Below, piece after piece: positions 36,087-45,186 of a stretch of 64,000 nt of DNA. The stretch is taken from assembly GCA_964621615.1 (NCBI GenBank), contig CAZUMW010000010.1, positions 1 through 64,000 of the forward strand, given 5' to 3'. The notes under the pieces were generated by a model. That model searched no databases. It saw nothing but the letters and a program-made list of their open reading frames with translations, and was not told where the DNA came from. Origin of the DNA: CAZUMW01 sp964621615 (lineage in GTDB: Bacteria; Desulfobacterota; WTBG01; CAIYCZ01; CAIRTM01). Numbering within the stretch: position 1 is the first letter of the stretch; each line of letters begins with the position of its first letter. A program made the translations under genes and the position numbers.

Positions 36087-36494
36087 TCATCCGGTGAGTT
36101 TGCGGAATCCGCTTACCAGCGCTATTTGCGGAAGCTTTTCGATGGTTTCGGGCGAAAGCGATGGTGGGTCAATGCGATCCTGACGGGCGCGAAGCGCAAT
36201 CTGGCGAAGCGCTTCCATAACGCGTGACAGGTCGACGCCCCGCGGGCAGCGCGCATAGCACATCACACACGAGGCGCACAGCCAGATTGTTTCACAGCTG
36301 ACCGCTTCGTGCTCCATGCCGAGCTGCACAAGCCTGATGACCTGGTTGGGCAAAATGTCCATGGAATCAACCATGGGGCACCCTGCAGAGCACTTGCCGC
36401 ACTGATAGCATGCGCGCAGGTTCTGGCCGCTGATTTCCTCAACTTTTTCAACAAACCTGCTCTGAAGCCTGTCTTTGTTAAGCGTTACACGCAA
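36087..36494 (-). CDS. hdrC: Heterodisulfide reductase subunit C-like ferredoxin, second copy
   Basis: A 135-residue HdrC with two [4Fe-4S] motifs, CYQCGKCSAGCP and CASCVMCYARCP, and the linking phrase DILPNQVIRLVQLGM. It lacks the long C-terminal tail of the other HdrC. Start is a TTG with GGGGG six bases upstream. It is the first gene of the minus-strand Hdr series, after a 351-base gap from the mutase gene. Confidence 0.92.
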   Translation of the reverse strand: MRVTLNKDRLQSRFVEKVEEISGQNLRACYQCGKCSAGCPMVDSMDILPNQVIRLVQLGMEHEAVSCETIWLCASCVMCYARCPRGVDLSRVMEALRQIALRARQDRIDPPSLSPETIEKLPQIALVSGFRKLTG

Positions 36495-36845
36495 CGCAAA
36501 TCCCCCGTCTTTTTACGGCCGCCAAAAGCACATTAAAATCTGCCTGTCAATTACGTGTAAACATCAAAGAGCATATATGCATTAAGACCATAGTCTCTTT
36601 TTGTGGATACCACGAACCGGCGCTCTTTGCAAGTACGTGTGCGCCGTGTAAAAATCATAACAGCTTTCAATCATCTGCGGACAAGCTGTCGCTTTGCCTG
36701 CCTATCCGGAGGTACGCTGCTGCTTTTCAAATTATACTGGACCGCCCGGACAAGCCGGGCGGTGACATATGTGCTCTGCTGGCCATGGCGCGGTTTATCC
36801 GGGCCACCCAGATATAACAGATTCAAATGCAGCCGGCATGAATGC
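36495..36845. other. Intergenic region upstream of the Hdr genes, with a hairpin
   Basis: 351 bases without a gene. A 9-bp perfect stem ACCGCCCGG-acaag-CCGGGCGGT (36741-36763) lies about 85 bases after the mutase stop and has no T tract; it is a REP-like element or factor-dependent terminator. The promoter for the hdrC-hdrB-hdrA transcript should lie in 36495-36650. Confidence 0.5.
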
Positions 36846-38969
36846 TCACCTCTCCAGCAACTCCAGGATGCAGGCAGCCGAATCGACAACAGGTGTTCCG
36901 GGACCAAAAATACCCTTCACGCCGGCATCGTATAAAAACTGATAGTCCCCTCGCGGTATAATGCCCCCCGCAACCACCATAATTCCATCGCCGCCCTGCT
37001 CTTTCAGCTCCCGTATAAGCTCGGGCACGATGTATTTATGGCTTGCGGCAAGGCTTGACACACCCACAAGGTGGACATCGTTTTCGATTGCCATTTTAGC
37101 CGCCTCAGCCGGTGTCTGAAACATGGGCCCAATATCCACATCAAACCCCAGATCAGCATATGCAGACGCAAGAACTTTAAATCCCCGGTCATGGCCGTCC
37201 TGCCCCATTTTGGACATGAGAATTCTGGGGCGCCGCCCTTCGCTCTCCTGAAACCGCTTCGTGCGATCCCTGAGGCCGGCAATAACATCGCTGTCTCCGT
37301 ATTCAGCACCGAAGACGCCGGAGACGCAACGGGTTGTGGCAACATAGCGGCCGAACGCCTTTTCGATGGCATCTGAAATTTCACCGACTGTCGCCCGCGC
37401 GCGCACCGCCGGAATGCAGGCCTCCAGAATATTGCCGTCGGAAGCGGCGCAGTTCGTGAGCGCCTCGAGCGTGCGCCGCACCTCATCGTCATTGCGGGCT
37501 CGGCGGATCTCGGCAAGCCGCTTCACCTGCTCCTCGCGGACTTCGGCGGGCACTTCCAAAACCTCAATCTCCCGGTCATCTTCCACCTGATACTTATTCA
37601 CGCCCACAATCGTGTCTTTGCCCTGATCGATGCGCGCCTGCCGCCGGGCAGCGGATTCCTCGATCCGCATTTTAGGCATGCCGTCCACGATGGCTTTTGC
37701 CATGCCGCCCATTTTCTCAACCTCCGCTATAATCTTTCGCGCCTCACGCACAATGGACCCGGTAAGCGATTCGATGAAATAGGATCCTCCCAGCGGGTCG
37801 ACCACGTGCGGAATATGCGTTTCCTCCTGAATAATAATCTGAGTGTTGCGCGCGATGCGCGATGAAAAATCGGTCGGCAGGCCGACCGCCTCATCAAAGG
37901 AATTGGTGTGCAGCGACTGAGTGCCGCCGAGCACGGCTGACAGGCACTCGAGCGTCGTCCTGATTATGTTGTTATAGGGGTCCTGCTGGGTGAGGCTCCA
38001 GCCTGAGGTCTGGCAGTGGGTTCTCAGCATAAGCGACCGCGCCTGCTTCGGATTGTGCTGCCTCATGTAGTCCGCCCACAGAACCCGGGCAGCCCGCAGC
38101 ATGGCGATATACATAAAAAAGTTCATGCCGATACCGAAAAAGAACGAAAGCCTGCCGGCAAAGGTGTCGATATCCAGCCCCGCATTGAGCGCAGCCCTGA
38201 CATACTCCAGGCCGTCAGCAATCGTAAAGGCTGTCTGCAGCACGGCGTCGGCTCCGGCCTCCATCATATGGTAGCCGCTGATGCTCACTGTGTTATATTT
38301 GGGCATGTTCTGGGAACAGTAGCCGATAATATCGGACACAATGCGCATGGACGGCTCGGGCGGGTAAATATAGGTATTGCGGGTAAGATACTCTTTTAAA
38401 ATATCGTTCTGTATCGTTCCCGCGAGCTTATCCTGGGACACCCCCTGCTCTTCCGCCGCAACAATATATCCCGCAAGCACCGGCAGGACGGCCCCGTTCA
38501 TGGTCATTGACACCGACATCTGATCCAGGGGGATGCCGTCAAACAGTATCTTCATATCCTCAATGCTGTCCACAGCAACACCGGCTTTGCCCACATCGCC
38601 TGCAACGCGCGGGTGGTCTGAGTCATATCCCCGATGTGTCGCCAGATCAAATGCCACCGAAAGCCCCTTTTGCCCCCCGGCAAGGCATCGCTTATAAAAA
38701 GCATTGGATTCCCGGGCAGTTGAGAAACCGGCATACTGCCGGATCGTCCACGGCCTGCCCGTATACATGGTGCCCCTGACGCCGCGCACAAAGGGGTCAA
38801 AGCCGGGCAGCGTGTTTACAAACTCGAGTTCCTGAAGATCCTCCGCAGTATAAAGCGGCTTTATTTCGATACCTTCAGGAGTCTTTCTGTTAAGGGATTC
38901 AAGCGGTTTTCCGCGCAGCTCTTTTGCCGCAAGTTCCTGCCATGCCTTTCTGTCCGGATGATCAGCCAT
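36846..38969 (-). CDS. scpA: Methylmalonyl-CoA mutase, single-chain (catalytic plus B12 domain)
   Basis: Adenosylcobalamin-dependent mutase interconverting succinyl-CoA and methylmalonyl-CoA (EC 5.4.99.2). The 707-residue chain has the TIM-barrel catalytic domain (IRQYAGFSTARESNAFYK; HTNSFDEAVGLP) and a C-terminal cobalamin domain with the DxHxxG motif (GQDGHDRGFK), SLAAS and the glycine-rich VVAGGIIPRGDY. Both parts are in one polypeptide, like E. coli Sbm/ScpA, so it probably works as a homodimer. GGGAGG precedes the ATG. It is 21 bases downstream of the epimerase gene. No MeaB-type chaperone or methylmalonyl-CoA decarboxylase is present in the window. Confidence 0.97.
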   Translation of the reverse strand: MADHPDRKAWQELAAKELRGKPLESLNRKTPEGIEIKPLYTAEDLQELEFVNTLPGFDPFVRGVRGTMYTGRPWTIRQYAGFSTARESNAFYKRCLAGGQKGLSVAFDLATHRGYDSDHPRVAGDVGKAGVAVDSIEDMKILFDGIPLDQMSVSMTMNGAVLPVLAGYIVAAEEQGVSQDKLAGTIQNDILKEYLTRNTYIYPPEPSMRIVSDIIGYCSQNMPKYNTVSISGYHMMEAGADAVLQTAFTIADGLEYVRAALNAGLDIDTFAGRLSFFFGIGMNFFMYIAMLRAARVLWADYMRQHNPKQARSLMLRTHCQTSGWSLTQQDPYNNIIRTTLECLSAVLGGTQSLHTNSFDEAVGLPTDFSSRIARNTQIIIQEETHIPHVVDPLGGSYFIESLTGSIVREARKIIAEVEKMGGMAKAIVDGMPKMRIEESAARRQARIDQGKDTIVGVNKYQVEDDREIEVLEVPAEVREEQVKRLAEIRRARNDDEVRRTLEALTNCAASDGNILEACIPAVRARATVGEISDAIEKAFGRYVATTRCVSGVFGAEYGDSDVIAGLRDRTKRFQESEGRRPRILMSKMGQDGHDRGFKVLASAYADLGFDVDIGPMFQTPAEAAKMAIENDVHLVGVSSLAASHKYIVPELIRELKEQGGDGIMVVAGGIIPRGDYQFLYDAGVKGIFGPGTPVVDSAACILELLER

Positions 38970-38990
38970 ATTGCCTCCCTTTTGTAAATA

Positions 38991-39389
38991 TTATTCGCAG
39001 AGCTCTACAAGTATGCCGCCCGTGGATTTTGGGTGCAGAAATGCGATTTTTTTGCCGCCTGCACCGGCCCGCGGCGTCTCATCAATAAGGCGTATGCCCT
39101 TTTCCTTCAATTCGCTCAAGGCCTGTTCAATGTCCTCAACCTCAAACGCGATATGCTGCAGGCCCTCACCCTTCTTTTCAATATACTGAGCGACCGGCCC
39201 GTCCGGTGCGGTGGACTCAAGCAGCTCAACCTCACTTTCCCCGACCGGAAAAAAGCCGGTGGTGACTTTCTGCTCCTGAACGGTTTCAGTGCCGGTACAG
39301 GAAAGCCCCATAATGTCAGACCAGAATTTTCCGCCCTCGTCCATGCTCTTAACGGCAATCCCCAGGTGGTCGATCTTTTTCACTTTCAT
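38991..39389 (-). CDS. mce: Methylmalonyl-CoA epimerase
   Basis: Converts the (S) and (R) forms of methylmalonyl-CoA (EC 5.1.99.1). A 132-residue vicinal-oxygen-chelate protein: KKIDHLGIAVKSM (metal ligand H8), QHIAFEVEDIEQAL in the second half and KIAFLHPKSTGGILVELCE at the end, all family signatures. It is the first gene before the mutase, an operon of two. Confidence 0.95.
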   Translation of the reverse strand: MKVKKIDHLGIAVKSMDEGGKFWSDIMGLSCTGTETVQEQKVTTGFFPVGESEVELLESTAPDGPVAQYIEKKGEGLQHIAFEVEDIEQALSELKEKGIRLIDETPRAGAGGKKIAFLHPKSTGGILVELCE

Positions 39390-39703
39390 AACGTCTGATC
39401 TCCTTTTCTGGTTTTAAGTGGTTTAAACGGTTGTGTTTTTGCATCCCCCGATACGTGCAGGCCGAGACGCGTTGACAGAATGCGCTCTGTTTTAAAAGAC
39501 AGACGTATCCTTTGAGATGCCACGCCACGAAGGGAGGCATCCCTGCATGCGCCTGTGCTTTTTTAATCTCCGCTTCCTGCTCCGCTCAGGTTACAACAAT
39601 CCTGCACCTGCAGTAAAGGCACAGTGTTTCGCCTCCCGGTGAATCAATACGTTACCACAAACACTTTTACCACAAAAACTTGGCTTTCTGCCAGAGGAAT
39701 CTT
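39390..39703. other. Intergenic region with direct repeats
   Basis: 314 bases without a gene, upstream of the epimerase-mutase operon. Two direct repeats, TTACCACAAACAC (39652-39664) and TTACCACAAAAAC (39667-39679), lie close to the 3' end of the GYD gene. Their role is unknown and no firm promoter was recognised. Confidence 0.4.
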
Positions 39704-39994
39704 CTACACACCTTTGGTAATTTCCAGAAACTCCTCAATCGGAATAGCAGACATTGTCTGCGCCGTTATCCTGCCGGAGGAGCACACCTTGAGCACCGTC
39801 GAGGCCATAGCGCTTTTATTGGGCATCTGTATAACGGTTACAACATCATATTCACCCACAAGCCCGTAGATGTGCAGCAGCTTCCCCCCGTTGCCCTCGA
39901 TTATCCTTTTTACCGCCTGAAAGCGTGCCTCGGTATTCTTAATATCCATAAGCCCGTCGCGTGTATACTTCCACAATGTTATATATACCGGCAT
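39704..39994 (-). CDS. GYD-domain protein
   Basis: A 96-residue protein of the GYD family, a ferredoxin-like alpha/beta fold: MPVYITLWKYTRDGLMDIK, then GNGGKLLHIYGLVGEYDVVTVIQMP. The central GEYDVV is the family signature. Function is unknown. Such proteins resemble ligand-binding (RAM-like) domains. Its place between a propionate-type cassette and an acyl-CoA ligase, in the same direction, suggests a regulatory or accessory role, which is a guess. Confidence 0.85.
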   Translation of the reverse strand: MPVYITLWKYTRDGLMDIKNTEARFQAVKRIIEGNGGKLLHIYGLVGEYDVVTVIQMPNKSAMASTVLKVCSSGRITAQTMSAIPIEEFLEITKGV

Positions 39995-40109
39995 GATAAT
40001 CTCCTTTTTCTATGGTTTTAAAGACTGTCATTACCTGTATATGTAAAAACGATCCGCCCCCCCGTAACCGCCACAGCCCCCTGAAGCGACAGAACCGTCA
40101 TAAAGCAGG

Positions 40110-41702
40110 TTATGCAGATGCTTCCATGGCTTCAACTTCCTGCTTTTTCAGAATATGCTTCTGAACCTTGCCTATGGATGTCCGGGGGAAATCCTCCATG
40201 AATTTCACGAACCCCGGAACCTTGAACTTGGCGAGGCGCTCTGCACACCAGTCGATGATGTCCTGCTCGGTCGCCGATTCGCCCTGCTGCAGTATAATGA
40301 GCGCCATAACGGCCTCGTCCCGTATCGGATCAGGCACGCCGATAACCGCGACCTCTTTTACCGCAGGGTGCATGCCGATCACATATTCCACCTCGCTGGC
40401 GGCAACGTTTTCCCCGGACCTCTTGATCATATCTTTTTTGCGATCAACAAAATGAAAGTAGCCGTCCTCGTCCATATATGCATTGTCGCCGGTATACAGC
40501 CAGCCGTCGCGAATAGCCTCGGCGGTGGCGTCGGGATTATTATAATAGCCCTTCATGAGCGTTCTGCCGGGAACGCCCTTGACGATAATTTCCCCCACCT
40601 GTCCGGGGGGGAGGTCATTCCCGTCGCTGTCAACAACCTTAACCGGGTTTTCCATTCGCGCCATACCGATGCAGTTTCGCTTCAGAACGCCATCAACCGG
40701 GTTTATTGTGGTGGCGCCGAGCGTCTCGGTCATGCCCCACAGATCGCATAATTTTGTATTAAAGCGCGTTTCAAACTCAACCCATTTTTCATCAGGTATT
40801 GCAATGGCATACATCACCAGGCGCAGGCCGTTTTCGGCTTCATTCCCGTCGGGCGGCTGGTTGAGAATCATTTTCACAGTGGCGGCAACAAGGCTCGTTG
40901 TGGTCACCCCGTGCCTGCGAAGCTGCCGGCTGTATTTTGTGGCGCTGAACTGCTCTGCCATAACCAGCGTCGCCCCTGCGGTCAGCGTTGGCATAACCGA
41001 TATAAACTGACCGTTTACATGAAAAAGCGGCAGAACAATGAAATGCCGGTCCTCCGAGGTTACTTTCCACCACTGCGCACCGAACAGGCCGGCAAAAACC
41101 GCATTTGCGTGAGTAAGCTGGACTGCCTTCGGCCGTGAGGTTGTGCCGGAGGTGAAAAGCCACATCAGATCGTCCTCATTGTGTATGGTTACCGGCGGCA
41201 CCTCAGCCGGCATATCGGCAAGAAGATCGGCAATAACAACCGCGTCAGGATACAGCTGCGCATTGGGATACCGAGGTGACGTCCGGGCAAGGAATACCTG
41301 TTTTACGTCAGGGCACTTTTCCAAAACCCCCGTAAACATGTCCATATAGTGGGTTTCGGTGACAAGAGCTACCGATTCTGAAAACTGCAGATAGTATTCA
41401 AGCTCAAAAGGGCCTGCAAGAACATTGGTTGGGATCATGACAGCGCCGATTTTTGCAAGCGCAAACCATGAAAAAAGATACTCTGGAGAATTGAGCAGAT
41501 GGACGGTTACTTTGTCCCCCTGGGTAATGCCTTTGCTGAGAAAAATCTGTGCATATTTATTGATCTGCTCATCGACCTGTCTGTATGTATACCTGATTAC
41601 ATATCCTTCACGGTCCTCAAAAATGATGCATTCCTTGTCTCCGTACTGTTGAGCCTTCAGCTCAATGACATCCCGCACATTTTTCGTACCGATAAAATCC
41701 AT
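40110..41702 (-). CDS. AMP-forming acyl-CoA synthetase (CaiC-like)
   Basis: A 530-residue adenylate-forming ligase that activates a carboxylic acid to its acyl-CoA at the cost of ATP to AMP. Motifs: P-loop-like LFTSGTTSRPKAVQLTHAN (A3), MTETLGATTINP (A5), GWLYTGDNAYMDEDGYFHFVDRKKDMIKRSGENV (hinge, described by its ends GWLYTGD and RKKDMIK) and the C-terminal catalytic lysine in GKVQKHIL. It is closest in look to crotonobetaine/carnitine- or medium-chain acyl-CoA ligases. A substrate such as propionate or another acid feeding the mutase cassette is possible but unproven. Confidence 0.92.
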   Translation of the reverse strand: MDFIGTKNVRDVIELKAQQYGDKECIIFEDREGYVIRYTYRQVDEQINKYAQIFLSKGITQGDKVTVHLLNSPEYLFSWFALAKIGAVMIPTNVLAGPFELEYYLQFSESVALVTETHYMDMFTGVLEKCPDVKQVFLARTSPRYPNAQLYPDAVVIADLLADMPAEVPPVTIHNEDDLMWLFTSGTTSRPKAVQLTHANAVFAGLFGAQWWKVTSEDRHFIVLPLFHVNGQFISVMPTLTAGATLVMAEQFSATKYSRQLRRHGVTTTSLVAATVKMILNQPPDGNEAENGLRLVMYAIAIPDEKWVEFETRFNTKLCDLWGMTETLGATTINPVDGVLKRNCIGMARMENPVKVVDSDGNDLPPGQVGEIIVKGVPGRTLMKGYYNNPDATAEAIRDGWLYTGDNAYMDEDGYFHFVDRKKDMIKRSGENVAASEVEYVIGMHPAVKEVAVIGVPDPIRDEAVMALIILQQGESATEQDIIDWCAERLAKFKVPGFVKFMEDFPRTSIGKVQKHILKKQEVEAMEASA

Positions 41703-42168
41703 AATGCCCCCCCTTTTAAGTGGATATAGTCGGATATATCCAGTTGCTCACAGTCGATAGCGGTGTTTCATTGCCTCCTTTCGTAGATAACCGTGGTTGC
41801 CGTTTTTATGTTATTCAAAAATCAGCTATCCGTATTAGAGTAAATAAATGTATATTAGTTTCACATTTGATGATTAGAATTAAATGAATTCTTTGTCAAG
41901 TAATTTATTATTTTTTAATACAATAAATTTTAATTAGCATGAAAAATATTTGTTTAAGGTATGAGATTTTTTCACTGTGCCCACGCATAAATACGAGCGT
42001 GTTGAAAGATTGTATTTTGACAGGCCATTATCGGAAGCGCACCTTCCTTCCCGGACCGCTTCGGCACGAGCTAAAATAGATTTGCTTCCTTTAAGCTTTT
42101 CCTTATACAATGCGCCGTAGGATACCCGGTTAACAGCCGGCGGAGATGATCTCTATCAAACCTCACAT
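41703..42168. other. AT-rich divergent intergenic region
   Basis: 466 bases between divergent genes (acyl-CoA ligase on minus, MFS on plus). 41821-41970 is strikingly AT-rich with many TTAAT and AATTT tracts; the rest is unremarkable. It should hold promoters for both directions. I see no RNA gene or repeat here. Confidence 0.5.
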
Positions 42169-43380
42169 ATGATTTACAAAAAAAAACTTGCATCCAATAT
42201 ACTGAAATTAGGCATTATCCAGGCGCTGCGGTGGTGTATGCTCATCATGCCTGTTGTGGTTGTTTTTTATACAGAAAACGGTCTTTCCATGCGTGCCGTT
42301 ATGGTGCTCCAGGCGCTTTACTCACTGACGCTGCTTTTGTGCGAGGTACCTTCGGGTTATTTTTCAGACACGCTGGGAAGGCGAAACTGCCTTGTGCTCG
42401 GGACGGCACTGGGCATGGCCGGCTTTGCTATCTACTCGATATCCTACGGCTTTTACGGCTTTCTTGCTGCAGAAATATGTCTCGGTATCGGCCAAAGCTT
42501 TATTTCCGGGACGGATTCGGCGCTTCTGTATGACACACTGCTTGAGCTCAAAGAAGAACAGCACTACATTAAGAAGCAGGGGCTCCTGCTTGCTGTCGGC
42601 AATTTTTCTGAAGCGGCTGCAGGTATAGCGGGCGGGCTTATCGCCGTTGTCAGCCTGCGGCTGCCGTTCTATATCGAGACCGCCCTGATGCTCGGCGCCG
42701 TTGTAACGGCATGCACTATCCGGGAGCCTGCAATACACCGTTCTGTCAAAACCCGTATGACGCTCGCCGGACTTTCATCAATCGTACGTGACACGTTTGC
42801 CGACCGCAGGCTGCGATGGCTTATAGTGCATACCGCACTGCTGGGTGCCGCCACGCTCACAATGGTCTGGTTCGTGCAGCCGTATCTGCAGCTGGCCGGC
42901 GTACCGCTTGCCCTGTTCGGCTTCGTCTGGACGCTGCTGCATATAACGGTCGGGGTTTCCTCAATTGCTGCACATCACACCGTGCGCGTTCTGGGAATCC
43001 GTCTGTTTTTCGGCGTTCCGCAGGTTCTTGCAAGCGGTGCATATATATGCCTGGGAACCGTTACCGCCCTGTGGGGATGCCTTTTTCTGTTTGTTTTTTA
43101 TATCGTACGGGGAAGCATATTCCCAGTGTTCGCCGGCTGCATAAACCGCCTTGTGCCAACGCAGCAGCGGGCAACAGTTCTTTCCATAAGGGTTATGCTC
43201 ACGCGGCTGTTTTTTTGCGTTATCGGTCCGCTTGCCGGCTGGCTCAGCGATGCCGTCTCGCTGCCTTCTGCGCTCAGCGTCACCGGGTGTATCTTTCTGT
43301 GTCTGGGCACAATTAGTTTTGCCGCGCTGCTGCAAGCCGGGGTCCCGCCCCCGGTGCAGCACAGTCCGGAGCGGGTCTGA
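42169..43380 (+). CDS. MFS-family transporter
   Basis: A 403-residue inner-membrane transporter with about 12 hydrophobic segments. The MFS signature is in the TM2-TM3 loop: GYFSDTLGRRNCLVLG (about 65-80). TM4-5 contains an arginine-free, glycine-rich GIGQSFISGTDSALLYD. This suggests a drug or small-molecule efflux pump. It lies 132 bases before a TolC-family gene and a MarR regulator, and the three may form one efflux locus. No adaptor (membrane-fusion) gene is present. Start chosen as the first ATG, at 42169; no strong ribosome site. Confidence 0.88.
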   Translation: MIYKKKLASNILKLGIIQALRWCMLIMPVVVVFYTENGLSMRAVMVLQALYSLTLLLCEVPSGYFSDTLGRRNCLVLGTALGMAGFAIYSISYGFYGFLAAEICLGIGQSFISGTDSALLYDTLLELKEEQHYIKKQGLLLAVGNFSEAAAGIAGGLIAVVSLRLPFYIETALMLGAVVTACTIREPAIHRSVKTRMTLAGLSSIVRDTFADRRLRWLIVHTALLGAATLTMVWFVQPYLQLAGVPLALFGFVWTLLHITVGVSSIAAHHTVRVLGIRLFFGVPQVLASGAYICLGTVTALWGCLFLFVFYIVRGSIFPVFAGCINRLVPTQQRATVLSIRVMLTRLFFCVIGPLAGWLSDAVSLPSALSVTGCIFLCLGTISFAALLQAGVPPPVQHSPERV

Positions 43381-43438
43381 TTTTACTAAAAACAAAAGGA
43401 ATATTAAGCCAGAAAACAATTACGACACGTACATATAT

Positions 43439-43492
43439 TTATTGCAATAAATTTGTTGCATATTGAAATTTTTTGTATACAATATAATTGTA
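43439..43492 (+). promoter_or_regulatory. TolC-gene promoter with two palindromic candidate operators
   Basis: A perfect 12-bp palindrome TTATTGCAATAA (43439-43450) and a second inverted repeat TACAAT-ata-ATTGTA (43478-43492) flank and overlap a consensus -10 TATAAT (43483-43488), 25 bases before the start codon. Such arrangement fits steric repression by a MarR protein; a marR-like gene lies 1.7 kb downstream. A good -35 is not clear (TTGTTG or TTGCAT). Confidence 0.5.
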
Positions 43493-43512
43493 CGCAAAAC
43501 AAAGGAGGCTCC

Positions 43513-45117
43513 ATGAACGCATTGATTCGCCTTGCAGCTTGTGCATTCATCCTGCTGTTTGTGTGTATCCAGGGCATGCCTGCACGCTGCGCCGCAGAAG
43601 ACAACGCCACAGAAGAACAGGTTCTGGCAATTGAACAAAACAGCATACAAGTGCCCCTGCAAAGCGTGCTCATGCTTGCGCTGAAAAACAATCTTGATAT
43701 TTCTTTTGCAAGCCTCGATCCTCAGGCCGCGCAAACAGATATCACCCGGGAGGAGGCTCAGTTCGATACCCTGTTTTCATCCCAGTTCACCAAAAGCCGA
43801 CAGAAAAAGCAGGTCGGCAGCGTACTGGGAAGCAGCAGCAGCCCTACAGTTTCGCAGGAAAGCCACGATCTTGATGTTACCCTGCAAAAACAGTTCACCC
43901 TCGGCACCCAGGCTGAGCTGAAGCTTACACATCAGGAATACTATACTGACATGAGCTTCCAGGGCCTGGTTCCCCAATACAGCGGCGAGCTTGTCCTGTC
44001 GCTCACTCAGCCGCTGCTCAGGGATTTCGGCGTTACAATCGGTAAAAGCAAAATAAAAATTGCATCGCTTAATTTCAGGATATCCCAAAACCAGTTCAGA
44101 AAAAATGTGATGGACATCCTGTATCAGGTCGAGTCCCACTACTGGGATCTGTACTATCGCATAGAGGACCTGCGCAGCAAAAAAAAATCGCTCAAGCGGG
44201 CAAAGGATCTTTTGCGGGAATTTAAAATCAGGATAGAGGCGGGAACCCTTGCGCCCATAGAAATCTATCAGGCAGAAGCCGAAGTCGCTCTCCGAACGCA
44301 GGACGTGATCGTTGCCGAGTCAAACGTCAAAGACGCTGAAGACAATCTGAAGGCGGCGCTTAACCTGTACAATAATGAAAAATACTGGAATGTCGACATC
44401 ATCCCAACCGACCCTCCGGTCACAGATGACGTCAAGCCCGGCCTTTTTGAAACCGTACAGACAGCCCTTGAAAACCGGCCCGACTTCACACAGGCAAAAC
44501 TGAATCTGCAGGCATCAAACATTAATGTCACCTACACAAAAAACCAGCGGCTTCCGCGCGTAGATCTTATCGGATCGCTCGGCACAAACGGCCTTGCCGG
44601 TCGCCCGGCAGATACCAGCGGTGCATTCGGCGCCTTTTACCGCGGCATGAAAAGCCCGTGGTCAGGACACTGGGACGATGTGTATGATTACCTGGGGGAA
44701 AGCGACTATTATTCCTATATGGTCGGCGTTCGCATAGAGATACCGCTTGAAAACAGGCTGGCAAAAAGCCAGCACGCGCGCGCGAAAGTCCAGGCATCCC
44801 AGGCGCTCACCCAGCTTAAAAATACCGAAAACACCATTATTAACGACGTGCGCTCCGCTATCAGGTGGATCAACACCAGCGACAAGCTTATAGACGCGGC
44901 ATCCGCCTCCCTGCGGCTGGCACGCGAAAAGCTCAAGGCAGAAGAAAAAAAATATAAAGTGGGAATGTCCACCACGCACGACGTGCTTGAATTTCAGGAA
45001 GAGCTGGCAAAGGCCGAAAGCAATCTGGCTTTTGCATTTTCCGAGCACTCGAAAGCAATTGCCAATCTGCACCGCGTAACGGGCGTCCTGCTTGATGAAA
45101 AGAACCTTGGGCTTTAA
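43513..45117 (+). CDS. TolC-family outer-membrane protein
   Basis: A 534-residue outer-membrane efflux protein with a signal peptide (hydrophobic 4-20; cleavage near MPARCAA). Two OEP repeats of coiled-coil helices follow: EDLRSKKKSLKRAKDLL... and KLKAEEKKYKVGMSTTHDVLEFQEELAKAE. The start at 43513 follows AAAGGAGG exactly. It differs from the Cus-linked TolC at 6.3 kb. It is likely co-regulated with the downstream MarR gene. Confidence 0.92.
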   Translation: MNALIRLAACAFILLFVCIQGMPARCAAEDNATEEQVLAIEQNSIQVPLQSVLMLALKNNLDISFASLDPQAAQTDITREEAQFDTLFSSQFTKSRQKKQVGSVLGSSSSPTVSQESHDLDVTLQKQFTLGTQAELKLTHQEYYTDMSFQGLVPQYSGELVLSLTQPLLRDFGVTIGKSKIKIASLNFRISQNQFRKNVMDILYQVESHYWDLYYRIEDLRSKKKSLKRAKDLLREFKIRIEAGTLAPIEIYQAEAEVALRTQDVIVAESNVKDAEDNLKAALNLYNNEKYWNVDIIPTDPPVTDDVKPGLFETVQTALENRPDFTQAKLNLQASNINVTYTKNQRLPRVDLIGSLGTNGLAGRPADTSGAFGAFYRGMKSPWSGHWDDVYDYLGESDYYSYMVGVRIEIPLENRLAKSQHARAKVQASQALTQLKNTENTIINDVRSAIRWINTSDKLIDAASASLRLAREKLKAEEKKYKVGMSTTHDVLEFQEELAKAESNLAFAFSEHSKAIANLHRVTGVLLDEKNLGL

Positions 45118-45186
45118 GCAATACACCGCCGCTGCTGAGGCGGTACTAAAGCAACTCATTTTATTAACACCACACAGGATTACGCC

